A DNA stretch of 64,000 nt from Thermoanaerobaculia bacterium (GCA_945787635.1 CALZIK010000033.1:1-64000), one strand, 5' to 3'; shown: positions 26,255-35,736, counted from the stretch's first letter. Notes: generated by a model not told the origin, from the letters alone. Translations and numbers: made by a program.

Positions 26255-28168
26255 ATGGACGACCGGGATCAGGCATTTCCACAAGACCAGGCGGCGGCGC
26301 TGGTCGTTCTCGAATTTCCCAGCTTTCGTGATTTCATTGACGCCTATTCGCCGATCATCGCGGAAGATGGCATTTTCATCCGCGATGAAGATGTCGCGAA
26401 GAGCAACGCCTTCACGGTCGGGGACCATATCGACTTCGAAGTTCGGCTCAAGGACGACTTCCGGCTGATTCAGGGCAAGGGCGAAGTCATCCGGCTGGGG
26501 ACCGACGAAGCCGCGGGAGGTGCGAGTGGCGCGGCGGTACGGTTTCGCGAGATTGACGAGCCCAGTCAGAGGCTGATCTCCCGGTTGGTCGACAACTACG
26601 TCCGAGACGGCGGCAAACTTTTTGCGGTTGGCGCGCCGGTGGCCGCCGCGGCGGCCGAAGCGGCTGCGGTTGGCGAATCGCAGTTGACCGCGGAAACCCT
26701 GAAGGCGAGTGAAGCCGAGGCGCTGTTCTCGGTTGAAGACGACGGCGAGCTGCTCTCGCCGGTCGAGGTGGAGTCTCTCTCGCCGGCCGATGCCGGTGCT
26801 GTGCCCTCCGGAGACATCGGTGAGTCTGGAGATCCTTTGGTTGTCGAGAAGGGGCTTGCCGATCCGGCGGCCATTCTCGAGGGTCCGGTGGGGCTCGAGA
26901 CGATCGCGATTCCCGCCGGCCTGATCCCCGACGCGCCCTTGCCAACCAAGGACACGGCAATAAGTGAAACCCTCTCGGCGGAGCTCGAGGAGCTCGACGA
27001 CATGCCGTCGTTTGATTCGGATCCGGACATCCTGGACCCTACGCCGCCACTGGAATCTCTCGACCTCCCGCTTTTGGACGACGGGACCGATGGTGAAGAG
27101 GACTCGCCGCCTGGAGCGGAGTCGGTCCTCGCGGCCGCGCTCGGAGAGGACGACACCATCGACCCAGTGGTATCACTTGAAGAATCGGTTTCCGAGATCG
27201 AGGACGCCGAGGGGCCCGACCTGGGAGGAGATGACGACGAGTTTGAAGCCGCGGCAGACTCTCTGGAGTCCGAGCCGGGCGCCCGAGTCGCCATTCCGGA
27301 CGAGATTGCGCAGGTCGCCGAAGAGCTCTCCGGCGTGCATCGCTTCGATCCGGCGGACGATCGGGAGCGTAGCGGAAGGACCTACGCAGGGGCGGCCAGC
27401 GCGAAGTCGGAGGGGAACGTCGGCGGCCGAATCGCAGCGCTGGTGGTGATCGCGACGCTGCTGGGCGCCACCGCGTATTACTTCGGGGACACGATCCGGG
27501 GCTGGTTCGGTCTGGGAGACGCGGACGTCAGTCCGGCGGAGGTGGCAGCGGTCCGGCCCGGCGAAGCACCAACGGCACCGCCAGCTGGCGCTGTACCCGC
27601 CGCGGGCGGTGATTCAACGGCGGTCGAGGGTGTCGAGGTAGGCGACACCGAAACGTCCGATGCCGACGATCCCGTAGATGCCGGCGCCGAACCCGATCAG
27701 GGCTCCGTGGTCGCCGAGGTGCCCGGGACCGACGCCGACGAGGGCGTCTCTCCGGCAGCGACGGCGGCCCAGGTGACTCGCGCAGCTGAAGCGACCCAGC
27801 CGTCGCCCGAACCGGCTTCCGAGGTGATCGGATCTCGCAGGGTGGAGAAGATCGGCTGGCGTAGGGAGGGCGCGACGACGGTGGTCACTATCAGCCTGAA
27901 CACCGAGGTGTCGCAGGCCTATTTCGAAGTGACTCGCGTTCGAGGGGGCGCTCCCCGCGAGGTGCTGAAGATCCGCGGCGTCGACTCTCCCTACTCGCCC
28001 AAAGAAGTGGCGGTCGGGAGCGAACAAGTGCTGCGGTTGCGAACCGGGCTCCACCAGGGCCAGGAGGGGAGCGTCTTGCACGTGGTCGCAGATCTGGCGA
28101 GCCCGGCGGTCACAATCCTCTCGGTCGAGCCCAAGGGGCGCGATCTCGAGATCACGTTCTCGTCGTAG
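26255..28168 (+). CDS. PilZ-like (TIGR02266-type) membrane protein with C-terminal AMIN-like domain
   Basis: 637 residues. Residues 1-115 resemble the TIGR02266 branch of PilZ domains (GIFIRDEDV, then VGDHIDFEVRLKDDFRLIQG and GGASGAAVRFREID). Residues about 130-385 are a long acidic, low-complexity linker rich in Asp/Glu/Ser/Pro. One membrane span lies at about 392-412 (AALVVIATLLGATAYYF). After another low-complexity stretch, residues about 529-637 look like an AMIN domain (KIGWRREGATTVVTISLN, VLKIRGVDSPYSPKE, SVEPKGRDLEITFSS), a fold that targets envelope proteins to peptidoglycan or secretin sites. The protein could couple cytoplasmic c-di-GMP-type sensing to an envelope location. The RxxxR signature for c-di-GMP is not obvious. 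Confidence 0.72.
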   Translation: MDDRDQAFPQDQAAALVVLEFPSFRDFIDAYSPIIAEDGIFIRDEDVAKSNAFTVGDHIDFEVRLKDDFRLIQGKGEVIRLGTDEAAGGASGAAVRFREIDEPSQRLISRLVDNYVRDGGKLFAVGAPVAAAAAEAAAVGESQLTAETLKASEAEALFSVEDDGELLSPVEVESLSPADAGAVPSGDIGESGDPLVVEKGLADPAAILEGPVGLETIAIPAGLIPDAPLPTKDTAISETLSAELEELDDMPSFDSDPDILDPTPPLESLDLPLLDDGTDGEEDSPPGAESVLAAALGEDDTIDPVVSLEESVSEIEDAEGPDLGGDDDEFEAAADSLESEPGARVAIPDEIAQVAEELSGVHRFDPADDRERSGRTYAGAASAKSEGNVGGRIAALVVIATLLGATAYYFGDTIRGWFGLGDADVSPAEVAAVRPGEAPTAPPAGAVPAAGGDSTAVEGVEVGDTETSDADDPVDAGAEPDQGSVVAEVPGTDADEGVSPAATAAQVTRAAEATQPSPEPASEVIGSRRVEKIGWRREGATTVVTISLNTEVSQAYFEVTRVRGGAPREVLKIRGVDSPYSPKEVAVGSEQVLRLRTGLHQGQEGSVLHVVADLASPAVTILSVEPKGRDLEITFSS

Positions 28169-28180
28169 AGTACGCGCGCG

Positions 28181-28960
28181 CTAGCGGGAGGTCGCGCTGA
28201 GATATGGCATCGAGCCGTCTTCAGGCGGCCAGGCGAGCAGAAGGCCGCTTCCGATCCCGCGAGCGACATCCACGCCATACAGCGCGTCGACGAGGTACAT
28301 CGCCGCGTCGAAGCTCCGAGCTCCGCCCTGGGAAGTAATCGCCTTGCCAGAGTGTACGAAGGAAACGTTGATGCGCAGGTCGAGCTGCGGAAAACGCCCG
28401 GCGAACGTCTCGTAGTCCTTCGGGAACGTCGTGCAAGCGGCGTTGTCGAGGAGTCCGGCCTCGGCCAGGACGAACGCGCCCCAGCAGAGCGACAGGATCG
28501 CGCCGGCTCTGCCGCCGACGTCCGCTACCCAGGCGACCATGTCTATCCGTTCGAGATCCCGGTCTCGGCTGCCCTCTGCGCTGGGCACCACAAGGATGTC
28601 GATCCGGGGAGCCTCGGCAAGGCTGTGGTCGGCTCGAATCGTCAAGCCCTCGGCTGTGGTCACCGGCTGGCCGTCGGGCGAAACCGTGAACACCTCGATG
28701 CCGAGCTCGTTCGGAGCGTGGTAGAGGGTGTGCTGGAGGACGTCGTAGGGGGCGGTGAGCTCGGTGTTGTAGACGCCATCCACGATCAGAAAACCCGCGG
28801 AGAGTCGCCGCGTCTCGGCCGCCTTGGCGAGTGCGGCGAGGCTCTCGCCGCCGACACTCGATCCCGTGGCGGTCGCGGGCTCGTTGGCGATGCCTGGCTG
28901 GCAGCCGACCAGCATGAGCGTGAGCAGCACTGTGGCGGCTCGCGGACCGGGTTTGCGCAC
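28181..28960 (-). CDS. DJ-1/PfpI superfamily lipoprotein
   Basis: 259 residues with a GTG start at 28960. The leader TVLLTLMLVGC has a lipobox (Cys20), so it is an exported lipoprotein. The body is a class I glutamine-amidotransferase-like fold as in AraC-type or isonitrile-hydratase-like DJ-1 proteins: FLIVDGVYNTELTAPYDVL near residue 57 and the nucleophile elbow AILSLCWGAFVLAEAGLL with its conserved Cys. A following 'TTFPKDYETFAGRFP' region and 'SGKAITSQGGARSFDAAMYL' match transcription-factor-associated DJ-1 domains, but no DNA-binding domain is fused. Periplasmic location is unusual for this superfamily. Function unknown. Confidence 0.82.
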   Translation of the reverse strand: MRKPGPRAATVLLTLMLVGCQPGIANEPATATGSSVGGESLAALAKAAETRRLSAGFLIVDGVYNTELTAPYDVLQHTLYHAPNELGIEVFTVSPDGQPVTTAEGLTIRADHSLAEAPRIDILVVPSAEGSRDRDLERIDMVAWVADVGGRAGAILSLCWGAFVLAEAGLLDNAACTTFPKDYETFAGRFPQLDLRINVSFVHSGKAITSQGGARSFDAAMYLVDALYGVDVARGIGSGLLLAWPPEDGSMPYLSATSR

Positions 28961-29058
28961 CGCGGGATCCTAGCAGGGCCGACCGTGGGCGCCGGTGTCG
29001 TAGAATCAAGCGGCCGCCGGCGCCCGCCGCGGCCCACTCAAGTCAAAGGAGATCAATT

Positions 29059-29487
29059 GTGTACAGCCCGTTAATGGTTCAGCCGATGCGAGAGGAGCTT
29101 TCCTCGATCGGATTTCAGGAATTGCGCACCGCCGAGGACGTCGAGGCCTTCATGGCGGACAAATCCGGCTCGGCGTTGCTGGTCGTCAACTCGGTCTGCG
29201 GGTGCGCGGCCGGACAGGCGCGTCCGGGCGTTCGCGCCGCTCTCGCGGCCGACATCAAGCCCGACCGTCTGGCGACGGTGTTCGCCGGCCAGGACGCCGA
29301 AGCCACCGCTAGGGTAAGAGGTTATTTCGCCGACATTCCGCCGTCGAGCCCGTCGATGGCGCTGTTCAACCAAGGAGAGCTCGTCTACTTCGTGCCGAGG
29401 CACCGGATCGAGAATCGGTCGGCCGAGCAGGTCGCCGAGGATCTCACCCAGGCCTTCGCGCGCGAGCTCGCCGCCACCGCCCCCTGA
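29059..29487 (+). CDS. Bacilliredoxin-like protein (BrxA/BrxB, YphP/YqiW family)
   Basis: 142 residues with a GTG start preceded by GGAG at 7 bases. The family is a thioredoxin-fold disulfide reductase that debacillithiolates proteins in Firmicutes and is also common outside them. The active site is C47-G-C49 in VVNSVCGCAAGQARPG, exactly the CGC motif of the family; 'DIPPSSPSMALFNQGELVYF' further on is also diagnostic. Cytoplasmic, no signal peptide. It heads a run of three plus-strand genes with 10-base and overlapping junctions. Whether bacillithiol exists in this organism is unknown. Confidence 0.9.
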   Translation: MYSPLMVQPMREELSSIGFQELRTAEDVEAFMADKSGSALLVVNSVCGCAAGQARPGVRAALAADIKPDRLATVFAGQDAEATARVRGYFADIPPSSPSMALFNQGELVYFVPRHRIENRSAEQVAEDLTQAFARELAATAP

Positions 29488-29497
29488 GCGTTTCCCG

Positions 29498-29773
29498 GTG
29501 GGGACCTTCCATCAGGGCAAGAGCGAGCTTCACGGCATCACCGTGGTCGTCGAGACGGCGGCGGGTGATGTCTACGTCGGACGCTGCGAGGACGAGGACG
29601 CCCGAGCCGTGGTCCTGCTCGACGCCGACATGCACCGGCCTACCGACGAGATGAGCCGCGAAGACTACTTGCAGCGGGCGTATCGGTTCGGTGTGTGGAA
29701 CCGGTTTCCGCGGCTCGAGCTGGAGCGGGCCGAGGTGACGGCTATCCGCCAGCTCGGCGAGCTGGCCACATGA
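29498..29773 (+). CDS. Conserved-looking small protein, unknown function
   Basis: 91 residues with a GTG start 10 bases after the bacilliredoxin stop and an ATGA overlap with the DUF423 gene, so expression in an operon is likely. The sequence is beta-strand-rich at the N-terminus (HGITVVVETAAGDVYVGRC) and helical toward the end (SREDYLQRAYRFGVWNRF). No signal peptide or membrane span. The strand pattern with 'GDVYVGRCEDEDARAVVLLD' could be an Sm- or SH3-like small barrel, but that is only an impression. No enzyme motif is visible. Confidence 0.65.
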   Translation: MGTFHQGKSELHGITVVVETAAGDVYVGRCEDEDARAVVLLDADMHRPTDEMSREDYLQRAYRFGVWNRFPRLELERAEVTAIRQLGELAT

Positions 29774-30126
29774 ACTGGCTGGCGGTCGGGCTGGCGTGCT
29801 GCGCGGCGTCGGTCGTCGCCGGCGCCTTCGGGGCCCACGGCCTGGCGTCACGGCTCGACGCGCCGGCTCTAGCTCTCTGGGAGACGGCAGCTCGCTACCT
29901 GATGTACGGAGGGTTCGGAGTCTCCCTGATCGGTCTGGCTTCCCGGGTGCTCGGGCAACCGCTCACCGCCGCCGGCGCCTGCCTGCTGTCCGGTTCGCTC
30001 ATCTTCAGCCTGACCGTGTTCGCCCTGGCGCTCGGTTCGCCGCGCTGGCTGGGAGCAGTGACCCCGATCGGAGGGCTTCTGATGATCGTCGGGTTCGTGC
30101 TGTTTGCGATCGCGGCCTGGCGCTGA
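29770..30126 (+). CDS. DUF423 family small membrane protein
   Basis: 118 residues with four hydrophobic segments. The N-terminal GAFGAHGL motif after the first span is the hallmark of DUF423 (E. coli YgdD) proteins; 'WETAARYLMYGGFGVSLIGL' and 'SGSLIFSLTVFALALG' follow in the usual order, and 'AVTPIGGLLMIVGFVLFAI' ends the protein. The ATG overlaps the previous stop (ATGA). The biochemical role of the family is unknown; it is an inner-membrane protein. Convergent with the ThDP enzyme gene 8 bases downstream. Confidence 0.92.
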   Translation: MNWLAVGLACCAASVVAGAFGAHGLASRLDAPALALWETAARYLMYGGFGVSLIGLASRVLGQPLTAAGACLLSGSLIFSLTVFALALGSPRWLGAVTPIGGLLMIVGFVLFAIAAWR

Positions 30127-30133
30127 GCCGATC

Positions 30134-31867
30134 TCACATCGAGATCGACCCCTTGCGGAAGTCGCTCTTTCCGAGCAGTAGGTTGATGAGCACCGGTCGC
30201 CCCTGGGCGGCTTCGGCCTTGGCGGCTGCGAGGGTCGGTGCGATCTTCTCAGGATCGTCGAGAAGCAGCCCTAATCCGCCGTAGCCTTCAGCTACGAGGT
30301 GGTAGTCGCTTCGGCGCAGAACGGTCCCGACGTCGTCTCCGAGCATTTCGATCTGCTCGCGGGCGATTTGGGCCCAGGAGGCGTCGTTGCCAACGACCGC
30401 GATGACCGGCAGGCCGTGGCGAACGTAGGTGTCAAACTCGGCGATCGAATAGGCCGCGGAGCCGTCTCCGTAGAGGATCCAGACCTCCGCTTCGGGCCGG
30501 CAGAGCTTGGCGCCGACGGCGAAACCGCCGCCGACCCCCAGGGTGCCGAAGACACCGGGATCCAACCATGACAGTGGACCCCGCGGGGAAAGCGAGTAGG
30601 ACGCCGTGGCGACAAAATCGCCGCCGTCGGCCACCAGAACGCTCTCCGGCGCCAGCCGGGACTCGAGCTCGCGGAAGAAGGCGAGCGGGTTGACGTACTC
30701 GGTTTTTTCTTTGGCGCGAGCGGCGATGTCACGTTCCCTCTCTCGGTCGCGGTCTCGTAGCAGTTCCATCCAGCCTTTCCCGCGCTCGTTCGGGCCGGCC
30801 TGCCGCGCCAGGCCTTCCAGGAACCTGCCCGCATCGCAGAGCAGCCCGAGATCGGGATCGCGGTTCTTGCGCAAGTCCTCTTCGCTCAGGTTGGCGGAGA
30901 TGACCTTCGCCTTCGAGGCGATCTGCCGGCCGTAATCGAGCCGGAAGTCACAGGGAACACCGGCCAGGATGACCAGGTCAGCCTCCTTGAGAGCGACCCG
31001 GCGCTGGTGGCGCCTCTGGAGAGGATGTCCCTGGCCCAGCAGGCCTCGGGCCATGCCGGAAAGAAAGGTCGGCAAGCCGAGCGACTCGACCGCACCTGCC
31101 ACCGTGCCCGCCCGCTCGGCGCGGACCAGAGCCTGACTGCCCACCATCAGGACCGGGTGCTCGGCCTTGCCGAGCAGACGGCCGGCACGCCGCAGCTCGT
31201 AGGGCTGAGGAAGTGTCGGTGCCGCTTGCGGCGGTCTGCGGGGCGACCGTCGATCGGCCCCGCGAAAAAGCCCGTCTACGTGCCAGCCCAGGTAGGTTCC
31301 CAGGGCTTTCGCCCCCAGCGTCTTACCTTTGCCTCCGCCCATGTCGAGGTAGAGCTTGCGCACCATGCTCTCGGGATAGAGCAGGTCCACCGGGCACTCC
31401 AGAAAGACCGGTCCCGGAACGCCTTCTTGAGCGACGTAAAGGGCCTTCTCGAGCGCCGGCGCCAGCTCTCGGACCCTCGATGTCGTGCCGGCCCACTTGA
31501 CGTGGGGCTCGACCAGTGCGAGTTGGTCGATATCCTGAAGCGAACCCCGGTTCTTGAGAATGGTGCCGGTGGCTCCGCCGAGGACGACCACTGGCGACTG
31601 CGCCAGCTGCGCGTTCTTGATCGCGGTGATCGCGTTGGTGAGGCCGGGACCGGCCGTGACCGCGGCGATGCCGGCGACTCCGCTGAGGCGAGCTACGGCG
31701 TCGGCGGCGAAAACCGCGCTGGCTTCGTCCCGCACATCGACCACCCGGATTCCTCGCCGCTTGGCGCTCACCAGGATAGGGGAGATGTGCCCGCCGCAGA
31801 GGGTGAACAGGAACCGCACCCGATGGTCGACCAGGACCTCTGCGATTCGGTCGCCGCCGCTCGTCAT
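30134..31867 (-). CDS. Thiamine diphosphate-dependent enzyme (acetolactate synthase/ILVBL-like)
   Basis: 577 residues from the ATG at 31867. The three-domain ThDP layout is complete: the PYR domain has the catalytic glutamate in [18 protein letters not shown], '[20 protein letters not shown]' follows, the central domain spans about 200-340, and the PP domain ends with the cofactor motif '[20 protein letters not shown]' and a following [10 protein letters not shown]. The overall pattern resembles ILVBL/2-hydroxyacyl-CoA lyase-like proteins more than biosynthetic IlvB; no small regulatory subunit is adjacent. Candidate reactions include carboligation or 2-hydroxyacyl-CoA cleavage. Divergent from P5C dehydrogenase. 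Confidence 0.85.
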   Translation of the reverse strand: MTSGGDRIAEVLVDHRVRFLFTLCGGHISPILVSAKRRGIRVVDVRDEASAVFAADAVARLSGVAGIAAVTAGPGLTNAITAIKNAQLAQSPVVVLGGATGTILKNRGSLQDIDQLALVEPHVKWAGTTSRVRELAPALEKALYVAQEGVPGPVFLECPVDLLYPESMVRKLYLDMGGGKGKTLGAKALGTYLGWHVDGLFRGADRRSPRRPPQAAPTLPQPYELRRAGRLLGKAEHPVLMVGSQALVRAERAGTVAGAVESLGLPTFLSGMARGLLGQGHPLQRRHQRRVALKEADLVILAGVPCDFRLDYGRQIASKAKVISANLSEEDLRKNRDPDLGLLCDAGRFLEGLARQAGPNERGKGWMELLRDRDRERERDIAARAKEKTEYVNPLAFFRELESRLAPESVLVADGGDFVATASYSLSPRGPLSWLDPGVFGTLGVGGGFAVGAKLCRPEAEVWILYGDGSAAYSIAEFDTYVRHGLPVIAVVGNDASWAQIAREQIEMLGDDVGTVLRRSDYHLVAEGYGGLGLLLDDPEKIAPTLAAAKAEAAQGRPVLINLLLGKSDFRKGSISM

Positions 31868-32064
31868 GGCGCCATCACCGGAACTCTCGCCCGCGTCGAG
31901 CGAGCCGCCGGCCAACGAGCCCTTCCGGGCGCCTGCGGTCGGGGGCCCGATTCGTCCTGCGACTCATTGCGGCTAGCGTACCCGAAACGGGCCGCGGTCG
32001 CGCCGATTTGATGGCGCTCGGGGCGCCGTTTCGACGGTGTACCATACGCGCACGGAGGAACTCG

Positions 32065-33696
32065 ATGCCGAACGGAATCGTCAGCCCGCCCACTCCCGCC
32101 AATGAGCCCGTCCGCGACTACGCGCCGGGGTCGCCGGAGCGTGAGTCCGTCAAGAAACGGCTCGCCGAGATGATGACCGAGGAGGTCGATATCCCGCTCA
32201 TCATCGGCGGAGAAGAGGTTCGGACCGGGAACACGGAGCAGGTGATCTGCCCTCACGACCGCGAACACGTGCTCGCCGTCTATCACCGCGGCGGAGCCGG
32301 CGAGGTCGAGGATGCCATCGAGGCTTCGAAGCGCGCCTGGAAGGAGTGGTCCGAGATGGACTGGGAGGCGCGGGCGGGAGTGCTTTTGAAAGCCGCAGAT
32401 CTCCTTGCGGGTCCCTGGCGAGACACCGTCAACGCGGCCACGATGCTGAATCAGTCCAAAACGGTCTACCAGGCCGAGATCGACTCGGCCTGTGAGCTGA
32501 TCGATTTTTGGCGTTTCAACCCGAGCTACATGCGCGGCATCTACGCCGACCAGCCGTCGTCGTCGCCTGGCACCTGGAACCGCGTCGACTACCGGCCCCT
32601 CGAGGGGTTCGTGTTCGCGGTGACCCCGTTCAATTTCACCTCGATTGCCGGCAATCTGCCGACGGCTCCCGCGTTGATGGGCAACACCGTCCTCTGGAAA
32701 CCGGCCTCGACCGCGGTGCTTTCGGGCTACTACGTGATGAAAGTGCTGGAGGAAGCCGGTCTTCCACCCGGGGTGATCAACTTCGTGCCCGGCAGGGGAC
32801 GGGAGGTGGGTGACCCGGTGCTGGCGAGCCCTGATTTCGCCGGCCTCCATTTCACCGGCTCGACCTCGGTCTTCCAGGGTATGTGGGGCACCATCGGCAA
32901 CGGCATCGCCGACTACAAGACCTATCCGCGGATCGTTGGCGAGACCGGCGGCAAGGACTTCGTCTTCGCCCACCCTTCGGCGGACCCACAGGCACTGGTG
33001 ACCGCCCTCGTTCGAGGCGCCTTCGAGTTTCAGGGTCAGAAGTGCTCGGCGGCGTCCAGAGCCTACGTGCCGGCGTCGATGTGGTCCGAGGTCCGTGACC
33101 GGATCGAAGCGCAAGTCTCTCGCATCAAGATGGGTTCGCCTCTCGACTTCTCGAACTTCATGTGCGCGGTGATCGACGAGAGCTCGTTCGACAACATCAT
33201 GGGCTACGTCGAGCACACCCGCGAGAATCCGGATCTCGAAATCCTGTTGGGTGGCGGCGGAGACAAATCCGAGGGTTTCTTCGTCGAGCCCACGGTGGCC
33301 ATGTCTCGCGACGCCGAGTCGCGCCTCATGTGCGAGGAGATCTTCGGCCCATTGCTTTCAATTCACGTGTACGCGGATCACGAGCTCGAGGAAACGCTCG
33401 AGGTCTGCGATCAGACTAGTCCCTACGGACTGACCGGAGCGGTTTTCGCTCGGGGTCGAGGCGTCATCGAGCAGCTTTCCGCCAAGCTCCGCCACAGCGC
33501 GGGCAATTTCTACATCAACGACAAGCCGACCGGCGCAGTGGTCGGGCAACAGCCGTTTGGAGGCGGCAGGGCGTCCGGAACCAACGACAAGGCGGGATCG
33601 GCGGTCAACCTCCTGCGATGGACTTCCCAACGGTCGATCAAGGAGACGTTCGACCCACCGGCGGACTTCGGTTATCCGTTCATGGATGCCGAGTAG
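32065..33696 (+). CDS. L-glutamate gamma-semialdehyde dehydrogenase (P5C dehydrogenase)
   Basis: 543 residues. The ATG at 32065 follows GGAGG with 6 bases between. The enzyme oxidises glutamate semialdehyde (from proline) to glutamate with NAD. ALDH features: 'FAVTPFNFTSIAGNLPTAPA', the nucleotide-binding 'FTGSTSVFQGMWG', the general-base region GETGGKDFVFAHPSADP, and the catalytic Cys in FEFQGQKCSAASRAYVP. The long N-terminus and 'NFYINDKPTGAVVGQQPFGG' are typical of the P5CDH (PruA-type) branch. No proline dehydrogenase is adjacent. It fits downstream of the hydroxyproline/proline genes at 43-45 kb. Confidence 0.95.
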   Translation: MPNGIVSPPTPANEPVRDYAPGSPERESVKKRLAEMMTEEVDIPLIIGGEEVRTGNTEQVICPHDREHVLAVYHRGGAGEVEDAIEASKRAWKEWSEMDWEARAGVLLKAADLLAGPWRDTVNAATMLNQSKTVYQAEIDSACELIDFWRFNPSYMRGIYADQPSSSPGTWNRVDYRPLEGFVFAVTPFNFTSIAGNLPTAPALMGNTVLWKPASTAVLSGYYVMKVLEEAGLPPGVINFVPGRGREVGDPVLASPDFAGLHFTGSTSVFQGMWGTIGNGIADYKTYPRIVGETGGKDFVFAHPSADPQALVTALVRGAFEFQGQKCSAASRAYVPASMWSEVRDRIEAQVSRIKMGSPLDFSNFMCAVIDESSFDNIMGYVEHTRENPDLEILLGGGGDKSEGFFVEPTVAMSRDAESRLMCEEIFGPLLSIHVYADHELEETLEVCDQTSPYGLTGAVFARGRGVIEQLSAKLRHSAGNFYINDKPTGAVVGQQPFGGGRASGTNDKAGSAVNLLRWTSQRSIKETFDPPADFGYPFMDAE

Positions 33697-33710
33697 GTGT
33701 CGGCAAGGGC

Positions 33711-34031
33711 CTAACCGAAGAAAACTTCGGCGACATACCACTTGATCCGTTCACGGTCTTCGGCGCTGATTTCGGTGAAGCGGATACCGACACCCACGGC
33801 GTGGTCGGTCCAGGCGACCTCGCCCTTGCCCTTGACCGGAGTCTCGGTGCCATCTGGTAGAGCGAGTGTGAATTCGACCGGCGCGCCGACCTCGAGCGGG
33901 TGCGACGTTTCGACGAACATGCCGGTCTCGCTGAGGTCGTCGAGCCGTGCCTCGATCGGAGGTGACGCGCTCGAGTACACGATCTCGAGCGCCTTCTTGA
34001 CACGTACCGCTCTTCGCCGCTCGTCCTGCAT
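33711..34031 (-). CDS. PilZ domain protein (TIGR02266-like)
   Basis: 106 residues from the ATG at 34031; the open frame continues upstream but has no good site there. A single PilZ domain: DERRRAVRVKKALEIVY supplies the N-terminal basic RRxxR-like motif (DERRRAVR), 'IEARLDDLSETGMFVET' the (D/N)xSxxG-type motif as DLSETG, and 'GEVAWTDHAVGVGIRF' the final strands. These are the elements needed for c-di-GMP binding. Soluble, with no partner domain, so it may act as a stand-alone effector. Convergent with P5CDH and divergent from the glycosyltransferase gene. Confidence 0.86.
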   Translation of the reverse strand: MQDERRRAVRVKKALEIVYSSASPPIEARLDDLSETGMFVETSHPLEVGAPVEFTLALPDGTETPVKGKGEVAWTDHAVGVGIRFTEISAEDRERIKWYVAEVFFG

Positions 34032-34085
34032 CACGGTGGATTGTAAAGCATCGCGGCGCTTTTTCCTGCGATACCCTCTGTTCGC

Positions 34086-34937
34086 ATGATTCCATCCGTC
34101 GCCGTCGTAGTGCCGAGCCACAACCGTAGGGAGCTTGTCTCTCGTGCCCTCGAGTCGGTCCGGAGGCAGTCACTCCGGCCGGCAGAGGTCGTGGTGGTGG
34201 ATGATGGTTCGCAGGACGGCACCGCAGAGATGGTCACCCGGAGGTTCCCGGAAGTGGCGCTGCTTCGCCAGGTTCGGGCGGGTGTCAGCGCGGCTCGCAA
34301 TCGGGGGATCCGCGCAACCTCGAGTGATTGGGTGGCGTTTCTCGATTCCGACGACGAGTGGCTGCCGCAGAAGCTCTCGCGCCAGATGGCTGCGCTGGCC
34401 CGGGAGCCCGGCGAGCGGTTCTGCCATTGCGACGAAATCTGGCTGCGAAACGGAGTCCGGGTGAATCCCCGCGCGCGCCACGCCAAGGCCGGGGGTTGGA
34501 TATTCACGCTGTGTCTGCCGCTGTGCGCGATCTCGCCTTCGGCTGCGGTCATTCATCGGTCGGTTTTCGAGGACGTGGGTCTCTTCGATGAGGACCTGCC
34601 GGCTTGCGAGGATTACGACTTCTGGCTCCGATTCACGGCGTCGAACCCGGTTCTGTTCGTCGATGACGCGCTGCTGATCAAGCACGGCGGCCATGCCGAC
34701 CAGCTTTCGAGGAGCATCGAAGGGCTCGACCGGTATCGAATTCACGCCCTGGTGAAGATCCTGGAGGAAGGAAACCTGAGCGCTGCCGACAGGACGGCCG
34801 CGGTCACGACCTTGTTGGGGAAGATCGACGTCTACGGGCCTGGAGCCCGCAAGCGTGGCCGAGCCGAGGAGGCTCGGGCTCTCGAGGCGATGCGCGCCAG
34901 ATTCGCGGCGGAGAGTCCGCGAAAGGCGCGGGCGTGA
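34086..34937 (+). CDS. Family 2 glycosyltransferase
   Basis: 283 residues, GT-A fold. The N-terminus AVVVPSHNRRELVSRALESV, the first aspartates in EVVVVDDGSQDGTAEM, and the metal-binding DSDDEW near residue 95 are the standard GT2 set. A conserved 'ACEDYDFWLRFTASNPV' at about 178-194 includes the catalytic-base-type ED(Y/W)D. No membrane span is present, so it is a soluble or peripheral enzyme transferring an activated sugar to an unknown acceptor. Its stop overlaps the next GTG start (GTGA), coupling it to a nucleosidase-like gene. Confidence 0.9.
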   Translation: MIPSVAVVVPSHNRRELVSRALESVRRQSLRPAEVVVVDDGSQDGTAEMVTRRFPEVALLRQVRAGVSAARNRGIRATSSDWVAFLDSDDEWLPQKLSRQMAALAREPGERFCHCDEIWLRNGVRVNPRARHAKAGGWIFTLCLPLCAISPSAAVIHRSVFEDVGLFDEDLPACEDYDFWLRFTASNPVLFVDDALLIKHGGHADQLSRSIEGLDRYRIHALVKILEEGNLSAADRTAAVTTLLGKIDVYGPGARKRGRAEEARALEAMRARFAAESPRKARA

Positions 34938-35734
34938 CTTTTCTCGTCGTGGCACTGCAGTCCGAAGCGCGGCCCCTAGTCGGCCACTTCCGACTGTCGG
35001 GCACCGACGCCCCGGGGCCCTACCGGCTCTACCGCAACGATCGCATCACCCTGGTGGTGAGCGGTATAGGACGAATCGCGTGCGCCGCCGCAACGGCGTA
35101 TGCTTTTGCGAGAGCCGGCGAACCGCGCAACCAACCCTGGGTCAACATCGGCATTGCGGGGCATGCGAACATCGCTCTCGGCTCGGCTCGACTGGCGCAC
35201 CGAATCGTCGATCGGCCGACCGAGCGCGCCTGGTACCCGAGTTTGGTTTTCGAGCCGCCGGTGGCCACCGCCGAGGTCGTAACCGTCGATCGGCCGGAGC
35301 TCGATCTGCCCGGCAATGCCCTGTTCGACATGGAGGCCTCGGCGTTTTTCGCCACCGCCTCGCGCTTCGGCGCGGTCGAGTTGGTGCAGGTGCTCAAGGT
35401 CGTTTCCGACAACCGCGAGTCGCCGGTCGCGAAGATCGACAAGGCTCTCGTGTCGCGGTTGATCGAAGGCCACCTCGAATCGGTGGCTGCGATCCTCGAC
35501 GAGACGGAAGCGCTGGCTCTGAGGTTGGATCGGCGATCACCCGACCTGACGGAGTGGCGGCGGACGGCGAGGTTTTCGGTGAGCCAGAGCCGGCGTCTCG
35601 CCGAGCTTCTCGAACGGCTCGAGGTGGTCGAGAAAAGAGCGCTGTCGCCGTTGGAGTTGCCTCGGCTCGAGGGCGCCAGGGAGATCCTGGCTGCGCTCGA
35701 GCGGCGCCTTCGGCTTCGCGGGGCGGCTTACTGA
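34934..35734 (+). CDS. MTAN/futalosine-hydrolase-like nucleosidase
   Basis: 266 residues with a GTG start overlapping the glycosyltransferase stop. The nucleoside phosphorylase-like fold retains the three catalytic positions of 5'-methylthioadenosine nucleosidase: Glu11 (LQSEARPLV), Glu134 in FDMEASAFF and Asp159 in KVVSDN; 'NIGIAGHANI' is the glycine-rich purine-site loop. The family hydrolyses MTA, S-adenosylhomocysteine, 5'-deoxyadenosine or futalosine. An extra helical tail of about 75 residues follows the catalytic core. Two bases separate it from a radical SAM gene, which suggests a role in removing 5'-deoxyadenosine; this is inference. Confidence 0.78.
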   Translation: MTFLVVALQSEARPLVGHFRLSGTDAPGPYRLYRNDRITLVVSGIGRIACAAATAYAFARAGEPRNQPWVNIGIAGHANIALGSARLAHRIVDRPTERAWYPSLVFEPPVATAEVVTVDRPELDLPGNALFDMEASAFFATASRFGAVELVQVLKVVSDNRESPVAKIDKALVSRLIEGHLESVAAILDETEALALRLDRRSPDLTEWRRTARFSVSQSRRLAELLERLEVVEKRALSPLELPRLEGAREILAALERRLRLRGAAY

Positions 35735-35736
35735 GA

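Noticed and set aside
34855-35736. Extended N-terminus of the SPL-type protein in frame upstream of 35737
   Set aside because: It would overlap the whole nucleosidase gene and has low-complexity Arg-rich sequence typical of a shadow frame.
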